From DATAGF01 sp963819845 (GTDB lineage: Bacteria > Actinomycetota > Thermoleophilia > Miltoncostaeales > Miltoncostaeaceae), in NCBI GenBank assembly GCA_963819845.1, contig CAWFXQ010000013.1, forward strand, positions 186,001-250,000: a stretch of DNA of 64,000 nucleotides. Direction: 5' to 3'. Below the pieces are notes generated by a model. It did no database searches and was not told the origin of the DNA. It worked only from the letters and a program-made list of their open reading frames with translations. Shown piece after piece: positions 27,071 to 34,393 of the stretch. The position numbers and the translations under genes are program-made. Position 1 is the stretch's first letter. Every line of letters starts with the position of its first letter.

Positions 27071-28168
27071 ATGAGCACCACCCAGACCACGACCGAGGGG
27101 ATCGGCGCCGACGCCCTCGTGGAGCGCACCTTCGGGGCCCTGATCGGCGCCATGGAACTGGCGTCCATGCACATCGGCGAGCGCCTCGGGCTCTACGCGG
27201 CACTCGACGAGGCGGGCCCCAGCACCAGCGCCGAGCTGGCGGCGGCGGCCGGCGTCGACGAGCGCTACGCCCGGGAGTGGCTCGAGCAGCAGGCCGTCGC
27301 CGGCGTGCTGGCGGTCGACGACCAGGCCGTGGCCGGCGCGCGCCGTTACGCCCTTCCGGCCGAGCACCGCGAGCCGCTGCTCGACCGCGACAGCCCGATG
27401 TACCTCGGCGCGATGCCGCAGATCACCGTCGGCATGTTCGCCCCGATCGAGCAGATGGTGGCGGCCTTCCGCACCGGCGCGGGCGTGCCGTACTCCGAGT
27501 ACGGCGTCCACGCCCGCGAGGGCATCGCCGCGTTCAACCGGCCCATGTTCGTCAACGAGCTCGCCCAGGCCTGGTTCCCGGCCGTGCCCGAGGTCGATGC
27601 GCGGCTGCGCGCGACCCCGCCGGCGCGGGTCGCCGACATCGCCTGCGGCGCCGGCTGGTCGAGCGTGTCGATCGCGCGCGGCTACCCCTCGGCCCGGGTG
27701 GACGGCTTCGACGTCAACGCCCCCTCGATCGAGCTGGCCCGGGCGCTCGCCGCCGAGCAGGGCCTCGGCGACCGGGTGCGCTTCTTCGTGCAGGACGCGA
27801 GCGACCCCGGCCTCGAGGGCACCTACGACCTGGTCACGATCTTCGAGGCCCTCCACGACATGTCCCGCCCGGTCGACGCCCTGCGCACCGCGCGCGGGCT
27901 GCTGGCTGAGGGCGGCAGCGTGATCGTGGGCGACGAGAAGGTGGCCGAGGCGTTCACGGCGCCGGGCGACGAGCTGGAGCGGCTCAACTACGGCTTCAGC
28001 GTCCTGCACTGCCTGGCGGTGGGGCGCGAGGACGAGCACTCGGCCGGCACCGGCACCGTCATCCGGTCCGACACGGTGAAGGGCTACGCCCGGGCCGCCG
28101 GGTTCGCGGAGGCCGAGGTCCTGCCCATCGAGCACGACTTCTGGCGCTTCTACCGCCTCACGGGCTGA
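27071..28168 (+). CDS. class I SAM-dependent methyltransferase with winged-helix N-terminus
   Basis: About 365 residues. The N-terminal part is a winged-helix dimerisation domain (STSAELAAAAGVDERYAREW, about 45). The SAM-binding Rossmann motif is VADIACGAGWSSVSIARGYP (about 193), then DGFDVNAPSIELAR (acidic ribose contact), FVQDASDPG and YDLVTIFEALHDMSRP, matching the Rv2258c-like methyltransferase group. ATG 27071 has GAGGAG 6 nt upstream. An alternative ATG at 27023 has GGAGGG only 3 nt away. The substrate, probably a small molecule, is unknown. Confidence 0.85.
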   Translation: MSTTQTTTEGIGADALVERTFGALIGAMELASMHIGERLGLYAALDEAGPSTSAELAAAAGVDERYAREWLEQQAVAGVLAVDDQAVAGARRYALPAEHREPLLDRDSPMYLGAMPQITVGMFAPIEQMVAAFRTGAGVPYSEYGVHAREGIAAFNRPMFVNELAQAWFPAVPEVDARLRATPPARVADIACGAGWSSVSIARGYPSARVDGFDVNAPSIELARALAAEQGLGDRVRFFVQDASDPGLEGTYDLVTIFEALHDMSRPVDALRTARGLLAEGGSVIVGDEKVAEAFTAPGDELERLNYGFSVLHCLAVGREDEHSAGTGTVIRSDTVKGYARAAGFAEAEVLPIEHDFWRFYRLTG

Positions 28169-28622
28169 CCTCGTCGGCGGCGGGCGCCTCCTTCGCGGGG
28201 GCGTCCGGCGCCGCGGCGTCCGGCTCGCCCTCGGGCCGCGGCTCGGGGGCCGGCACCACGTCAACGACGCCGATGTCGACCTGGGCCACCTCGAGCCCGG
28301 TGCCGAACTGCACGCGCTCGATGACCCGGGCGCGGACCGCGTCGACCACCGCCGGGATGGCGGCGCCGTCGCGCACCACCAACCGAAGGTCGATCGACGC
28401 GCGGCCGGCGACGATGCGCACCCCGGCGTTGCCGCTGCGCCGGTCCGACGCCCGCACCCAGCCGCGGCGCATGCGCCCGCCGCGCAGGTCCTCGACGCCG
28501 TCCACCTCGTGCGCGGCCGCGGCGGCGATCTTGGCGACGATCTGGTCGGCGATCCAGGTGGAGCCGGCCTCGGCGGGCGCGCCCGCTCCGGGCGCGGGCC
28601 CGGGGAACTGTTCCGTGCTCAT
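28158..28622 (-). CDS. Asp23/Gls24-family envelope stress protein
   Basis: 154 residues. The core is typical: WIADQIVAKIAAAAAHEVDG (about 23), VEDLRG, then VRIVAGRASIDLRLVVRDGA and IPAVVDAVRARVIERVQFGT with the C-terminal EVAQVDIGVVDVVP. An acidic Pro/Ala tail follows. These proteins associate with the membrane and respond to envelope or alkaline stress. RBS GGAGG precedes the ATG. It is divergent from the sensor-kinase gene, and their starts are 57 nt apart. Confidence 0.88.
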   Translation of the reverse strand: MSTEQFPGPAPGAGAPAEAGSTWIADQIVAKIAAAAAHEVDGVEDLRGGRMRRGWVRASDRRSGNAGVRIVAGRASIDLRLVVRDGAAIPAVVDAVRARVIERVQFGTGLEVAQVDIGVVDVVPAPEPRPEGEPDAAAPDAPAKEAPAADEVSP

Positions 28623-28667
28623 GGCGCCTCCTCGGTGAGGAGCCCAGTCTGGCGCATCGGCGGGCGC

Positions 28668-28673
28668 TACCGT
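28668..28673 (+). promoter_or_regulatory. -10 box TACCGT, leaderless promoter of the kinase gene
   Basis: TACCGT ends 6 nt before the GTG at 28680, which supports that GTG as the start. Confidence 0.5.
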
Positions 28674-28679
28674 GAGGGC

Positions 28680-30092
28680 GTGGGGTGGCGAGAGTCGCTG
28701 AGGAGCCCGTGGGCCGGCGTCGGCGCCGGGCTCGCCGGGGTCGCGCTCGTGACGGCCGGGGTCGAGCTGGCGAGCGACCGGGTCAACGTCCTGTCGATGG
28801 CGGTCGTCTACCAGCTGCTCGTGCTCGCGGTCAGCGCCGCCTGGGGGCTGCGGGCGGGGCTCGCGACCGGCCTGGGCTCGGTCCTGGCGATCAACTGGTT
28901 CTTCGTCCCGCCCACCGGGACGTTCACCATCGGCGACAGCCGCGGGTGGATCTCCCTCGCCGTCTTCGCCGTCACCGCGGTCATCACGAGCCGTCTCACC
29001 GCCGAGGCGCGCAGCCGCCGGCGCGAGAGCGAGACCCGCCTGCGCGAGGCCGAGCGGCTCGCCGCCATGGCCCGCACCGTCCTCGAGGAGATCGGCCCCG
29101 GCCCTCCGGGACCCGCCGTGGAGGAGGCCGCCGCCTCCGCGCTCGGCGTCGAGCGCTGCGCGTTCGTCCTCGATCCCGGCGCGGAGCCGGCCGGAGGGGA
29201 CGGGGCGTCGCGGCTGACCCCGTCGCAGCGTGGCTTCACGGTCCCCCTGGTCGCCGCCGGCCGGCCGCTCGGGTTGATGGAGGTGGGCCCGGCCATCGCC
29301 GGAGCAGAGCCGGGGTGGGCCCGGGGCGGCCTGGTCGAGGCCGTCGCCGGCCTCGCGGCCGTGGCGGTCGAGCGGGGCCGGCTCATCGAGGCGGCGCTCG
29401 AGGCCGAGGGCCTGCGCCGCAGCGACGAGCTGAAGACCGCGCTGCTGCACGGGGTGTCGCACGAGTTCCGCACGCCCCTCACCGCGATCCGCACCGCCGC
29501 TCACGCGGTCGCCGAGGACCCCTCCGCCCCGGGATCGGGCGAGCTGCTCGAGGCCATGGCGCTCGAGACCGACCGGCTGGAGCGGCTGGTGGCCAACCTG
29601 CTCGACCTCTCCCGCCTGGAGGCGGGAGGCGTCACGGCGCGCCTCGACTGGTGCGCGGCGGCCGAGCTGGCCGCGGGCGCCGTCGAGGCGGCCGAGCCCC
29701 TGCTCGAGGGCCGCGCCGTCGACCTCGACGTGCCGGCCGAGCTGCCGCTGGTGCGCGCCGACGCGGTCCTCTGCGAGCGGATCCTCGTCAACCTGCTGCA
29801 CAACGCCGCCCGCCACGGCCGGCCGCCCATCCGGCTCGAGGGCCGCGCCGACCGGGAGCGGCTCCTGCTGGCCGTGTCCGACGCGGGCTCGGGCCTGGAC
29901 GCGGCGATCGCCGGGCGGGCGCTCGAGCCGTTCGTCGCCGGGCCCCGCACCGGCGGCACCGGGATCGGCCTGGCCCTCGCCCTCGGCCTCGCCCGCGCCC
30001 AGGGGGGCGACCTGCGCCTGGAGCCGGGCACCCCGGGCGCGCGCGCCGTCCTCGAGCTGCCGCTCGCGCCGGTGGCCGAGGCGGCGCGATGA
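28680..30092 (+). CDS. KdpD-type sensor histidine kinase lacking the N-terminal sensor half
   Basis: 470 residues that equal the C-terminal half of KdpD. Four transmembrane helices of the DUF4118 type with INWFFVPPTGTFTI come first (about 10-105), then a coiled region and a GAF-like domain (about 135-240). The dimerisation/phosphoacceptor box is LHGVSHEFRTPLTAIR (His about 261), the N box NLLHNAARHG (about 371), followed by DAGSGLD and GTGIGLALALGLA. The KdpD/UspA sensor half is absent and is encoded separately at 36487. It overlaps the response-regulator gene by ATGA. Likely senses K+ limitation or turgor together with the separate half (inference). Confidence 0.87.
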   Translation: MGWRESLRSPWAGVGAGLAGVALVTAGVELASDRVNVLSMAVVYQLLVLAVSAAWGLRAGLATGLGSVLAINWFFVPPTGTFTIGDSRGWISLAVFAVTAVITSRLTAEARSRRRESETRLREAERLAAMARTVLEEIGPGPPGPAVEEAAASALGVERCAFVLDPGAEPAGGDGASRLTPSQRGFTVPLVAAGRPLGLMEVGPAIAGAEPGWARGGLVEAVAGLAAVAVERGRLIEAALEAEGLRRSDELKTALLHGVSHEFRTPLTAIRTAAHAVAEDPSAPGSGELLEAMALETDRLERLVANLLDLSRLEAGGVTARLDWCAAAELAAGAVEAAEPLLEGRAVDLDVPAELPLVRADAVLCERILVNLLHNAARHGRPPIRLEGRADRERLLLAVSDAGSGLDAAIAGRALEPFVAGPRTGGTGIGLALALGLARAQGGDLRLEPGTPGARAVLELPLAPVAEAAR

Positions 30093-30772
30093 GGGCCGAG
30101 CGGGTGCTGGTCGTCGACGACGAGCCCCAGGTGCTGCGCGGCCTCACGGCGGCCCTGCGGGCCGCGGGCTACGACGTCGGCGAGGCGGAGACGGCCGCCG
30201 GGGCGCTGGAGGCGGCCGCGCTGCGCCCGCCGGACGCCGTGGTGCTCGATCTGCGCCTGCCCGACGGCAGCGGGGTGGAGGTCTGCCGGCGCCTGCGCGA
30301 GTGGAGCCAGGCGCCCGTCGTGGTGGTCTCGGCGGTCGACGACGAGGACGAGAAGATCGCGGCGCTCGACGCGGGCGCCGACGACTACGTCACCAAGCCC
30401 TACGCCGTCGGCGAGCTGCTGGCGAGGCTGCGCGCCGCGCTGCGCCGCGCGGCCGCCCCCGCGGGCGAGCCCCCGGTGGTGCGGTTCGGCGACGTCGAGG
30501 TCGATCTGGCCCGGCGGGAGGTGCTGCGGGCGGAGGAGCGCGTGCACCTCACCCCGCACGAGTACGGCCTGCTCGCCGAGCTGGCCCGGCACCCCGGGCG
30601 GGTCCTGACGCACCGGGCGCTGCTGGGGGCGGTCTGGGGCCCCGAGTACGGCGACGAGACCCACTACCTGCGGGTCTACATGGCCAACCTGCGCCGCAAG
30701 CTCGAGGACGACCCCGCGCGCCCCCGGCACCTGGTCACCGAGACCGGCGTCGGCTACCGGCTGCGGCCGTGA
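30089..30772 (+). CDS. kdpE: KdpE-like OmpR-family response regulator
   Basis: 227 residues. The receiver domain has RVLVVDDEPQVLRGL (acidic pair about 9), the phosphoacceptor Asp in AVVLDLRLPDGSG (about 53) and the Lys in DDYVTKPYAVGEL (about 103). The winged-helix output has HLTPHEYGLLAELARHPGRV, and VYMANLRRKLEDDP as the recognition region. It starts at an ATG overlapping the kinase stop, so the two form one two-component operon. Expected to activate the kdp pump genes; a candidate operator lies at 31774-31824. Confidence 0.88.
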   Translation: MRAERVLVVDDEPQVLRGLTAALRAAGYDVGEAETAAGALEAAALRPPDAVVLDLRLPDGSGVEVCRRLREWSQAPVVVVSAVDDEDEKIAALDAGADDYVTKPYAVGELLARLRAALRRAAAPAGEPPVVRFGDVEVDLARREVLRAEERVHLTPHEYGLLAELARHPGRVLTHRALLGAVWGPEYGDETHYLRVYMANLRRKLEDDPARPRHLVTETGVGYRLRP

Positions 30773-30781
30773 CAGGGCCGG

Positions 30782-31747
30782 CTAGAGCCACCCGACGCGC
30801 CGGAACTGCACGTAGAGCGCGACGGCCGCCACGACGATCACGCCGACGACGAGCGGGTAGCCGTAGGTCCAGCCGAGCTCGGGCATGTTCTCGAAGTTCA
30901 TCCCGTAGATCCCGGCGATCATGGTCGGGACCGCGATGATCGCCGCCCACGCCGAGATGCGGCGGACGTCCTCGTTCTGGCGCACGCTCGCCTGGGTGAG
31001 GTTGGCCGTGAGGACGCTCGTGAGGAGCTCGCGGAAGCCCTCGACCTGGTCCACGACCCGCAGAAGGTGGTCGTGGATGTCCCGGAAGTACGGGTGCATC
31101 TCCCGGTCGATCAGGTCGTGGCGGCCGCGGCCCAGCGCCTCGACCGGCTCCTGGAGCGGGGAGATCGCGTCGTGCAGCTCGAGCACCTCCCGCTTGAGCG
31201 TGTAGATCCGCTCGGCCGGGTTGGAGCGCGAGTTCGAGAAGACCTCGCCCTCGACCTCCCGGATCTGCAGGTCGATCGACTCGATGACCGGCGCGTAGTC
31301 GTCGACGACCCGGTCGACGATCGCGTGCACGGCGGCGCCGGGCCCGCAGCGCAGCAGGTCCGGCCGGTTCTCGATGCCGAGGCGCACGTCGTGCAGGTCG
31401 CCGGCGCCGTGGCGCACGGTGATCAGGAAGTCGTCGCCGATGAAGAGCTGGATCTCGCCGAAGCCGACCGTGCCCCCGGGCTCGAGGTGGGCCGTCTTCA
31501 GGACGGCGAAGAGGGTCCCGCCGTAGACCTCGAGCTTCGGGCGCTGATGGGCCTTGATCGCGTCCTCCACCGCCAGCTCGTGGAGCTCGAACGTGCGCCG
31601 CACCGCGTCGAACTCGGCCTCGTCCGGCTCGGCGAGCCCGATCCAGACGAAGCCGCCCTCGGCGTCGCAGGCGGCCCGCGCGGCCTCGACCGGCAGGTCG
31701 CCGGTGCGTCGCCGGCCCTCCTCGTAGACGGCGCAATCGACGATCAC
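30782..31747 (-). CDS. corA: CorA-family divalent cation channel
   Basis: Mg2+/Co2+ channel of 321 residues. A long cytoplasmic funnel (through about residue 255) ends in two transmembrane helices. The signature YGMNF stands at the end of the first helix (about 280), followed by the periplasmic loop ENMPEL. The GTG start at 31747 has TATGAT 6 nt upstream. It is convergent with kdpE (9 nt between stops) and divergent from the kdp operon, so it shares the control region upstream of kdp. Confidence 0.92.
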   Translation of the reverse strand: MIVDCAVYEEGRRRTGDLPVEAARAACDAEGGFVWIGLAEPDEAEFDAVRRTFELHELAVEDAIKAHQRPKLEVYGGTLFAVLKTAHLEPGGTVGFGEIQLFIGDDFLITVRHGAGDLHDVRLGIENRPDLLRCGPGAAVHAIVDRVVDDYAPVIESIDLQIREVEGEVFSNSRSNPAERIYTLKREVLELHDAISPLQEPVEALGRGRHDLIDREMHPYFRDIHDHLLRVVDQVEGFRELLTSVLTANLTQASVRQNEDVRRISAWAAIIAVPTMIAGIYGMNFENMPELGWTYGYPLVVGVIVVAAVALYVQFRRVGWL

Positions 31748-31753
31748 GGGCCG

Positions 31754-31759
31754 ATCATA
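31754..31759 (-). promoter_or_regulatory. -10 box TATGAT of corA, leaderless
   Basis: On the complement TATGAT ends 6 nt before the GTG of corA. It lies within the corA-kdp divergent control region. Confidence 0.55.
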
Positions 31760-31773
31760 GGAGCCGGGAGACC

Positions 31774-31841
31774 CCCTTGATGACATCTTTACGGCGCGCT
31801 CCCGGCCCTTGAGGCGCCCTTGAGATCGCCCGGCGTAGCGT
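31774..31841 (+). promoter_or_regulatory. kdp operon promoter with candidate KdpE sites
   Basis: GCCCTTGAG occurs twice at an 11-bp spacing (31805-31813, 31816-31824), with a third CCCTTGA at 31774-31780, 32 bp upstream (about three helical turns). Direct repeats one turn apart are what OmpR-family regulators bind. The -10 TAGCGT (31836-31841) ends 8 nt before the GTG at 31850. The tandem sites sit where a -35 element would be, fitting activation by KdpE (inference). Confidence 0.55.
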
Positions 31842-31849
31842 CGCCCGCC

Positions 31850-31936
31850 GTGGGCGACCTCGCCGCCATCGCCATCGCGCTCGCCGCGTTCGCGCTCTTC
31901 TTCGCCTCGATCTGGCTGATCGGGAAGATCGACTGA
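31850..31936 (+). CDS. 28-residue membrane micropeptide, first cistron of the kdp operon
   Basis: A GTG-started reading frame encoding one transmembrane helix: VGDLAAIAIALAAF then ALFFASIWLIGKID. Its stop shares a base with the kdpF start (TGATG). It is the first codon-to-codon reading frame after the -10 box, so it would be leaderless. It is not KdpF itself, which follows. Probably a small accessory subunit of the pump or a regulator of it. No known function. Confidence 0.6.
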   Translation: MGDLAAIAIALAAFALFFASIWLIGKID

Positions 31937-32025
31937 TGGTCGCGGGCGACGTCGCGGGGATCGTGGTGGCCTCGATCCTCTTCCTCTACCTCTGCTACGC
32001 CCTCTTCCGGGCCGAGCGCTTCTGA
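31936..32025 (+). CDS. kdpF: KdpF, small stabilising subunit of the K+-ATPase
   Basis: A 29-residue single-helix peptide: MVAGDVAGIVVASILFLYL then CYALFRAERF. The ending, with an aromatic-Ala-Leu-Phe-Arg pattern and a final ERF, is the usual KdpF end. Both ends overlap their neighbours (TGATG), so translation is coupled to kdpA. KdpF stabilises the KdpABC complex in the membrane. Confidence 0.8.
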   Translation: MVAGDVAGIVVASILFLYLCYALFRAERF

Positions 32026-33779
32026 TGACGGCCAACGGCGTCGCCCAGATCGTCTTCTACCTGGTCGTGCTCACGGCCCTGACGCCTCCCCTCGGCGCCT
32101 ATATCGCGCGCGTCTACGAGGGCCGACGCATCCCGGGCGTCTCCGCGGTGCTGGGCCCGGTGGAGCGCGGCATCCTCCGGGGGCTGCGGATCGACCCTGC
32201 CAGGCAGCAGGGCTGGAAGGCCTACGCCGCGGCCGTGCTGGCGTTCAGCGTCGCGAGCTTCGCGCTCCTCTACGCGATCCTGCGGCTCCAGGAGCACCTG
32301 CCGCTCAACCCCAACGAGTACCCCGGGATGACCTGGTTCACCGCCTTCAACACCGCGGCGAGCTTCGTCAGCAACACGAACTGGCAATTCTACGGGGGCG
32401 AGTCGACGCTCTCCTACCTGAGCCAGATGGCCGGGCTGACGGTGCAGAACTTCGTCTCGGCCGCCGTGGGCATGGCCGTGCTGGCGGCGGTGATCCGCGG
32501 CTTCGTCCGCCGCGGGGCCTCGGCCCTCGGCAACTTCTGGGCCGACCTGGTGCGGATCACGCTCTACGTGCTGCTGCCCCTGGCCATCGTCGTCGGCCTG
32601 TTCCTCGGCTCGCAGGGCGTGGTCCAGACCTTCTCCGACCCCGTGACCTACCAGACTCTGGAGGCCCGGACGCTCGGCGCCACCGACGAGGAGGGCGCGC
32701 CCGCCAGCCAGAGCGTCTACCGCGGCCCGGTCGCCTCGCAGGTCGCCATCAAGCAGATCGGCACCAACGGCGGCGGCTACTACAACGCCAACTCGGCGGT
32801 CCCGTTCGAGAACCCGACGCCGCTCACCAACTTCGTCGAGATGCTGATGCTCCTGCTGGTCCCGGCGGCGCTGACCTACACGTTCGGGATCATGGCCGGC
32901 TCGCGGGCCCAGGGCTGGTCCCTGTTCGCGGCGATGATGGTGGTGCTGGTGGTCTCGATCGCCGTGGCGACGCCGTTCGAGCAACGCGGCGGGGAGGTGC
33001 TGCAGCAGACCGGGGTCGAGCTGAGCGCCGAGGACGGCTCCACCGGGGGCAATCTCAGCGACAAGGAGCAGCGCTTCGGCATCACCAACTCGGCCCTCTG
33101 GGGGGTCTCCACGACGGCCGCGTCGAACGGGTCGGTCAACAGCGGCCACGACGCCTGGACCGGTGGCGCGGCGATCGTCCCACTCACCCTCATGGGCATG
33201 GGGGAGGTGATCTTCGGCGGCGTCGGATCCGGCCTCTACGGGATGCTGCTGTTCGTCGTCGTCGCGGTCTTCGTGGCCGGCCTGATGGTGGGCCGCACGC
33301 CCGAGTACCTCGGCAAGAAGATCGGCGGGCGGGAGATCAAGCTCACCCTGATCGGCGTGCTCGTCATGCCCGTCGGCCTGCTGATCATGCTCGCCGCCGC
33401 GGTGACCACCGACGCGGGCACCGCCTCGATCTTCAACGCGGGCCCCCAGGGCTTCGGCGAGGCCTACTACGCCTACACGTCCCAGTTCAACAACAACGGC
33501 AGCGCCTTCGCCGGCTACGGCGTCACCGAGCTGTCGGCCAGCCTGGGCGGCGTGGCCATGCTGCTGGGCCGCTTCGCGCCGATCCTGGCGGTGCTGGCGC
33601 TCGCCGGTGCGCTCTCGAACAAGCCGGTCGCCCCCTTCAGCGCGGGCACCCTTCGCACCACCACGCCCACCTTCGTGGCGATGCTGATCTTCGTGATCAT
33701 CCTCGTCGCGGCGCTCACCTTCCTGCCCGCGCTCGCGCTCGGCCCGATCGGCGTCGAGCTGTCGGAGAGCCCCTTCTGA
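32025..33779 (+). CDS. kdpA: K+-transporting ATPase subunit A
   Basis: The K+-selective channel-like subunit of the high-affinity pump, 584 residues, with about ten transmembrane segments. Selectivity-loop relatives are visible: TAASFVSNTNWQFYGGE (about 113), IGTNGGGYYNANSAVPFENP (about 245), FGITNSALWGVSTTAAS (about 345) and SQFNNNGSAFAGY (about 487). Length and order match the family. The stop overlaps kdpC by TGATG rather than kdpB, an unusual order. Confidence 0.95.
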   Translation: MTANGVAQIVFYLVVLTALTPPLGAYIARVYEGRRIPGVSAVLGPVERGILRGLRIDPARQQGWKAYAAAVLAFSVASFALLYAILRLQEHLPLNPNEYPGMTWFTAFNTAASFVSNTNWQFYGGESTLSYLSQMAGLTVQNFVSAAVGMAVLAAVIRGFVRRGASALGNFWADLVRITLYVLLPLAIVVGLFLGSQGVVQTFSDPVTYQTLEARTLGATDEEGAPASQSVYRGPVASQVAIKQIGTNGGGYYNANSAVPFENPTPLTNFVEMLMLLLVPAALTYTFGIMAGSRAQGWSLFAAMMVVLVVSIAVATPFEQRGGEVLQQTGVELSAEDGSTGGNLSDKEQRFGITNSALWGVSTTAASNGSVNSGHDAWTGGAAIVPLTLMGMGEVIFGGVGSGLYGMLLFVVVAVFVAGLMVGRTPEYLGKKIGGREIKLTLIGVLVMPVGLLIMLAAAVTTDAGTASIFNAGPQGFGEAYYAYTSQFNNNGSAFAGYGVTELSASLGGVAMLLGRFAPILAVLALAGALSNKPVAPFSAGTLRTTTPTFVAMLIFVIILVAALTFLPALALGPIGVELSESPF

Positions 33780-34393
33780 TGGCCCGCAAGGCCCTGCGCC
33801 TGTCGGCCGTCGCGGCCGGGATGGTCGTGATCTTCACGGTCCTGCTGGGCATCGTCTACCCGCTGGCCATGACCGGCGCCGCCCAGGCGCTCTTCCCCGG
33901 CAAGGCCGACGGCAGCCTGGTGGAGCTCGACGGCGAGGTCGTCGGCTCGGAGCTCGCCGGGCAGGTCTTCACGTCGCCGGCCTACTTCCACTCGCGGCCC
34001 TCGGCCACGACGCCGGCCGACAACCCGTCGGCGACCACCTTCGCCAACCTCGGCCCCAACACGATCGCCCTCGAGGAGGCCGTGGACGGCTACATCGCCG
34101 ACGCCCTCGACCTGGAGGGGCCGTACACCCCCGGGCTGCGGGCCCAGGACCTGCCGGTCAACATGATCACCACCTCGGCCTCGGGCATCGACCCCCACGT
34201 CTCCGAGGCCAGCGCCCGCCTTCAGGCGGCCCGGATCGCGGCTGTCCGCGACGTGCCGATCGAGCGCGTGCTCGAGCTCATCGACGACAACACCGAGGGC
34301 CGCTCGGTGGGCTTCCTGGGCGAGCCCGGGGTCAACGTCCTCCTGCTCAACCTCGACCTGGACCAGCTCGCCGGTCCGCCCCCGCGCCCGTGA
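33779..34393 (+). CDS. kdpC: K+-transporting ATPase subunit C
   Basis: 204 residues: one N-terminal transmembrane helix (VAAGMVVIFTVLLGIVYPLA) and a periplasmic domain with the family motifs FTSPAYFHSRPSA, GPNTIAL, DLPVNMITTSASGIDPHVS and LELIDDNTEGRSVGFLGEPG followed by VNVLLLNL. KdpC bridges KdpA and KdpB. It lies before kdpB here, whereas the common order is A-B-C. The end overlaps kdpB (GTGA). Confidence 0.94.
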   Translation: MARKALRLSAVAAGMVVIFTVLLGIVYPLAMTGAAQALFPGKADGSLVELDGEVVGSELAGQVFTSPAYFHSRPSATTPADNPSATTFANLGPNTIALEEAVDGYIADALDLEGPYTPGLRAQDLPVNMITTSASGIDPHVSEASARLQAARIAAVRDVPIERVLELIDDNTEGRSVGFLGEPGVNVLLLNLDLDQLAGPPPRP

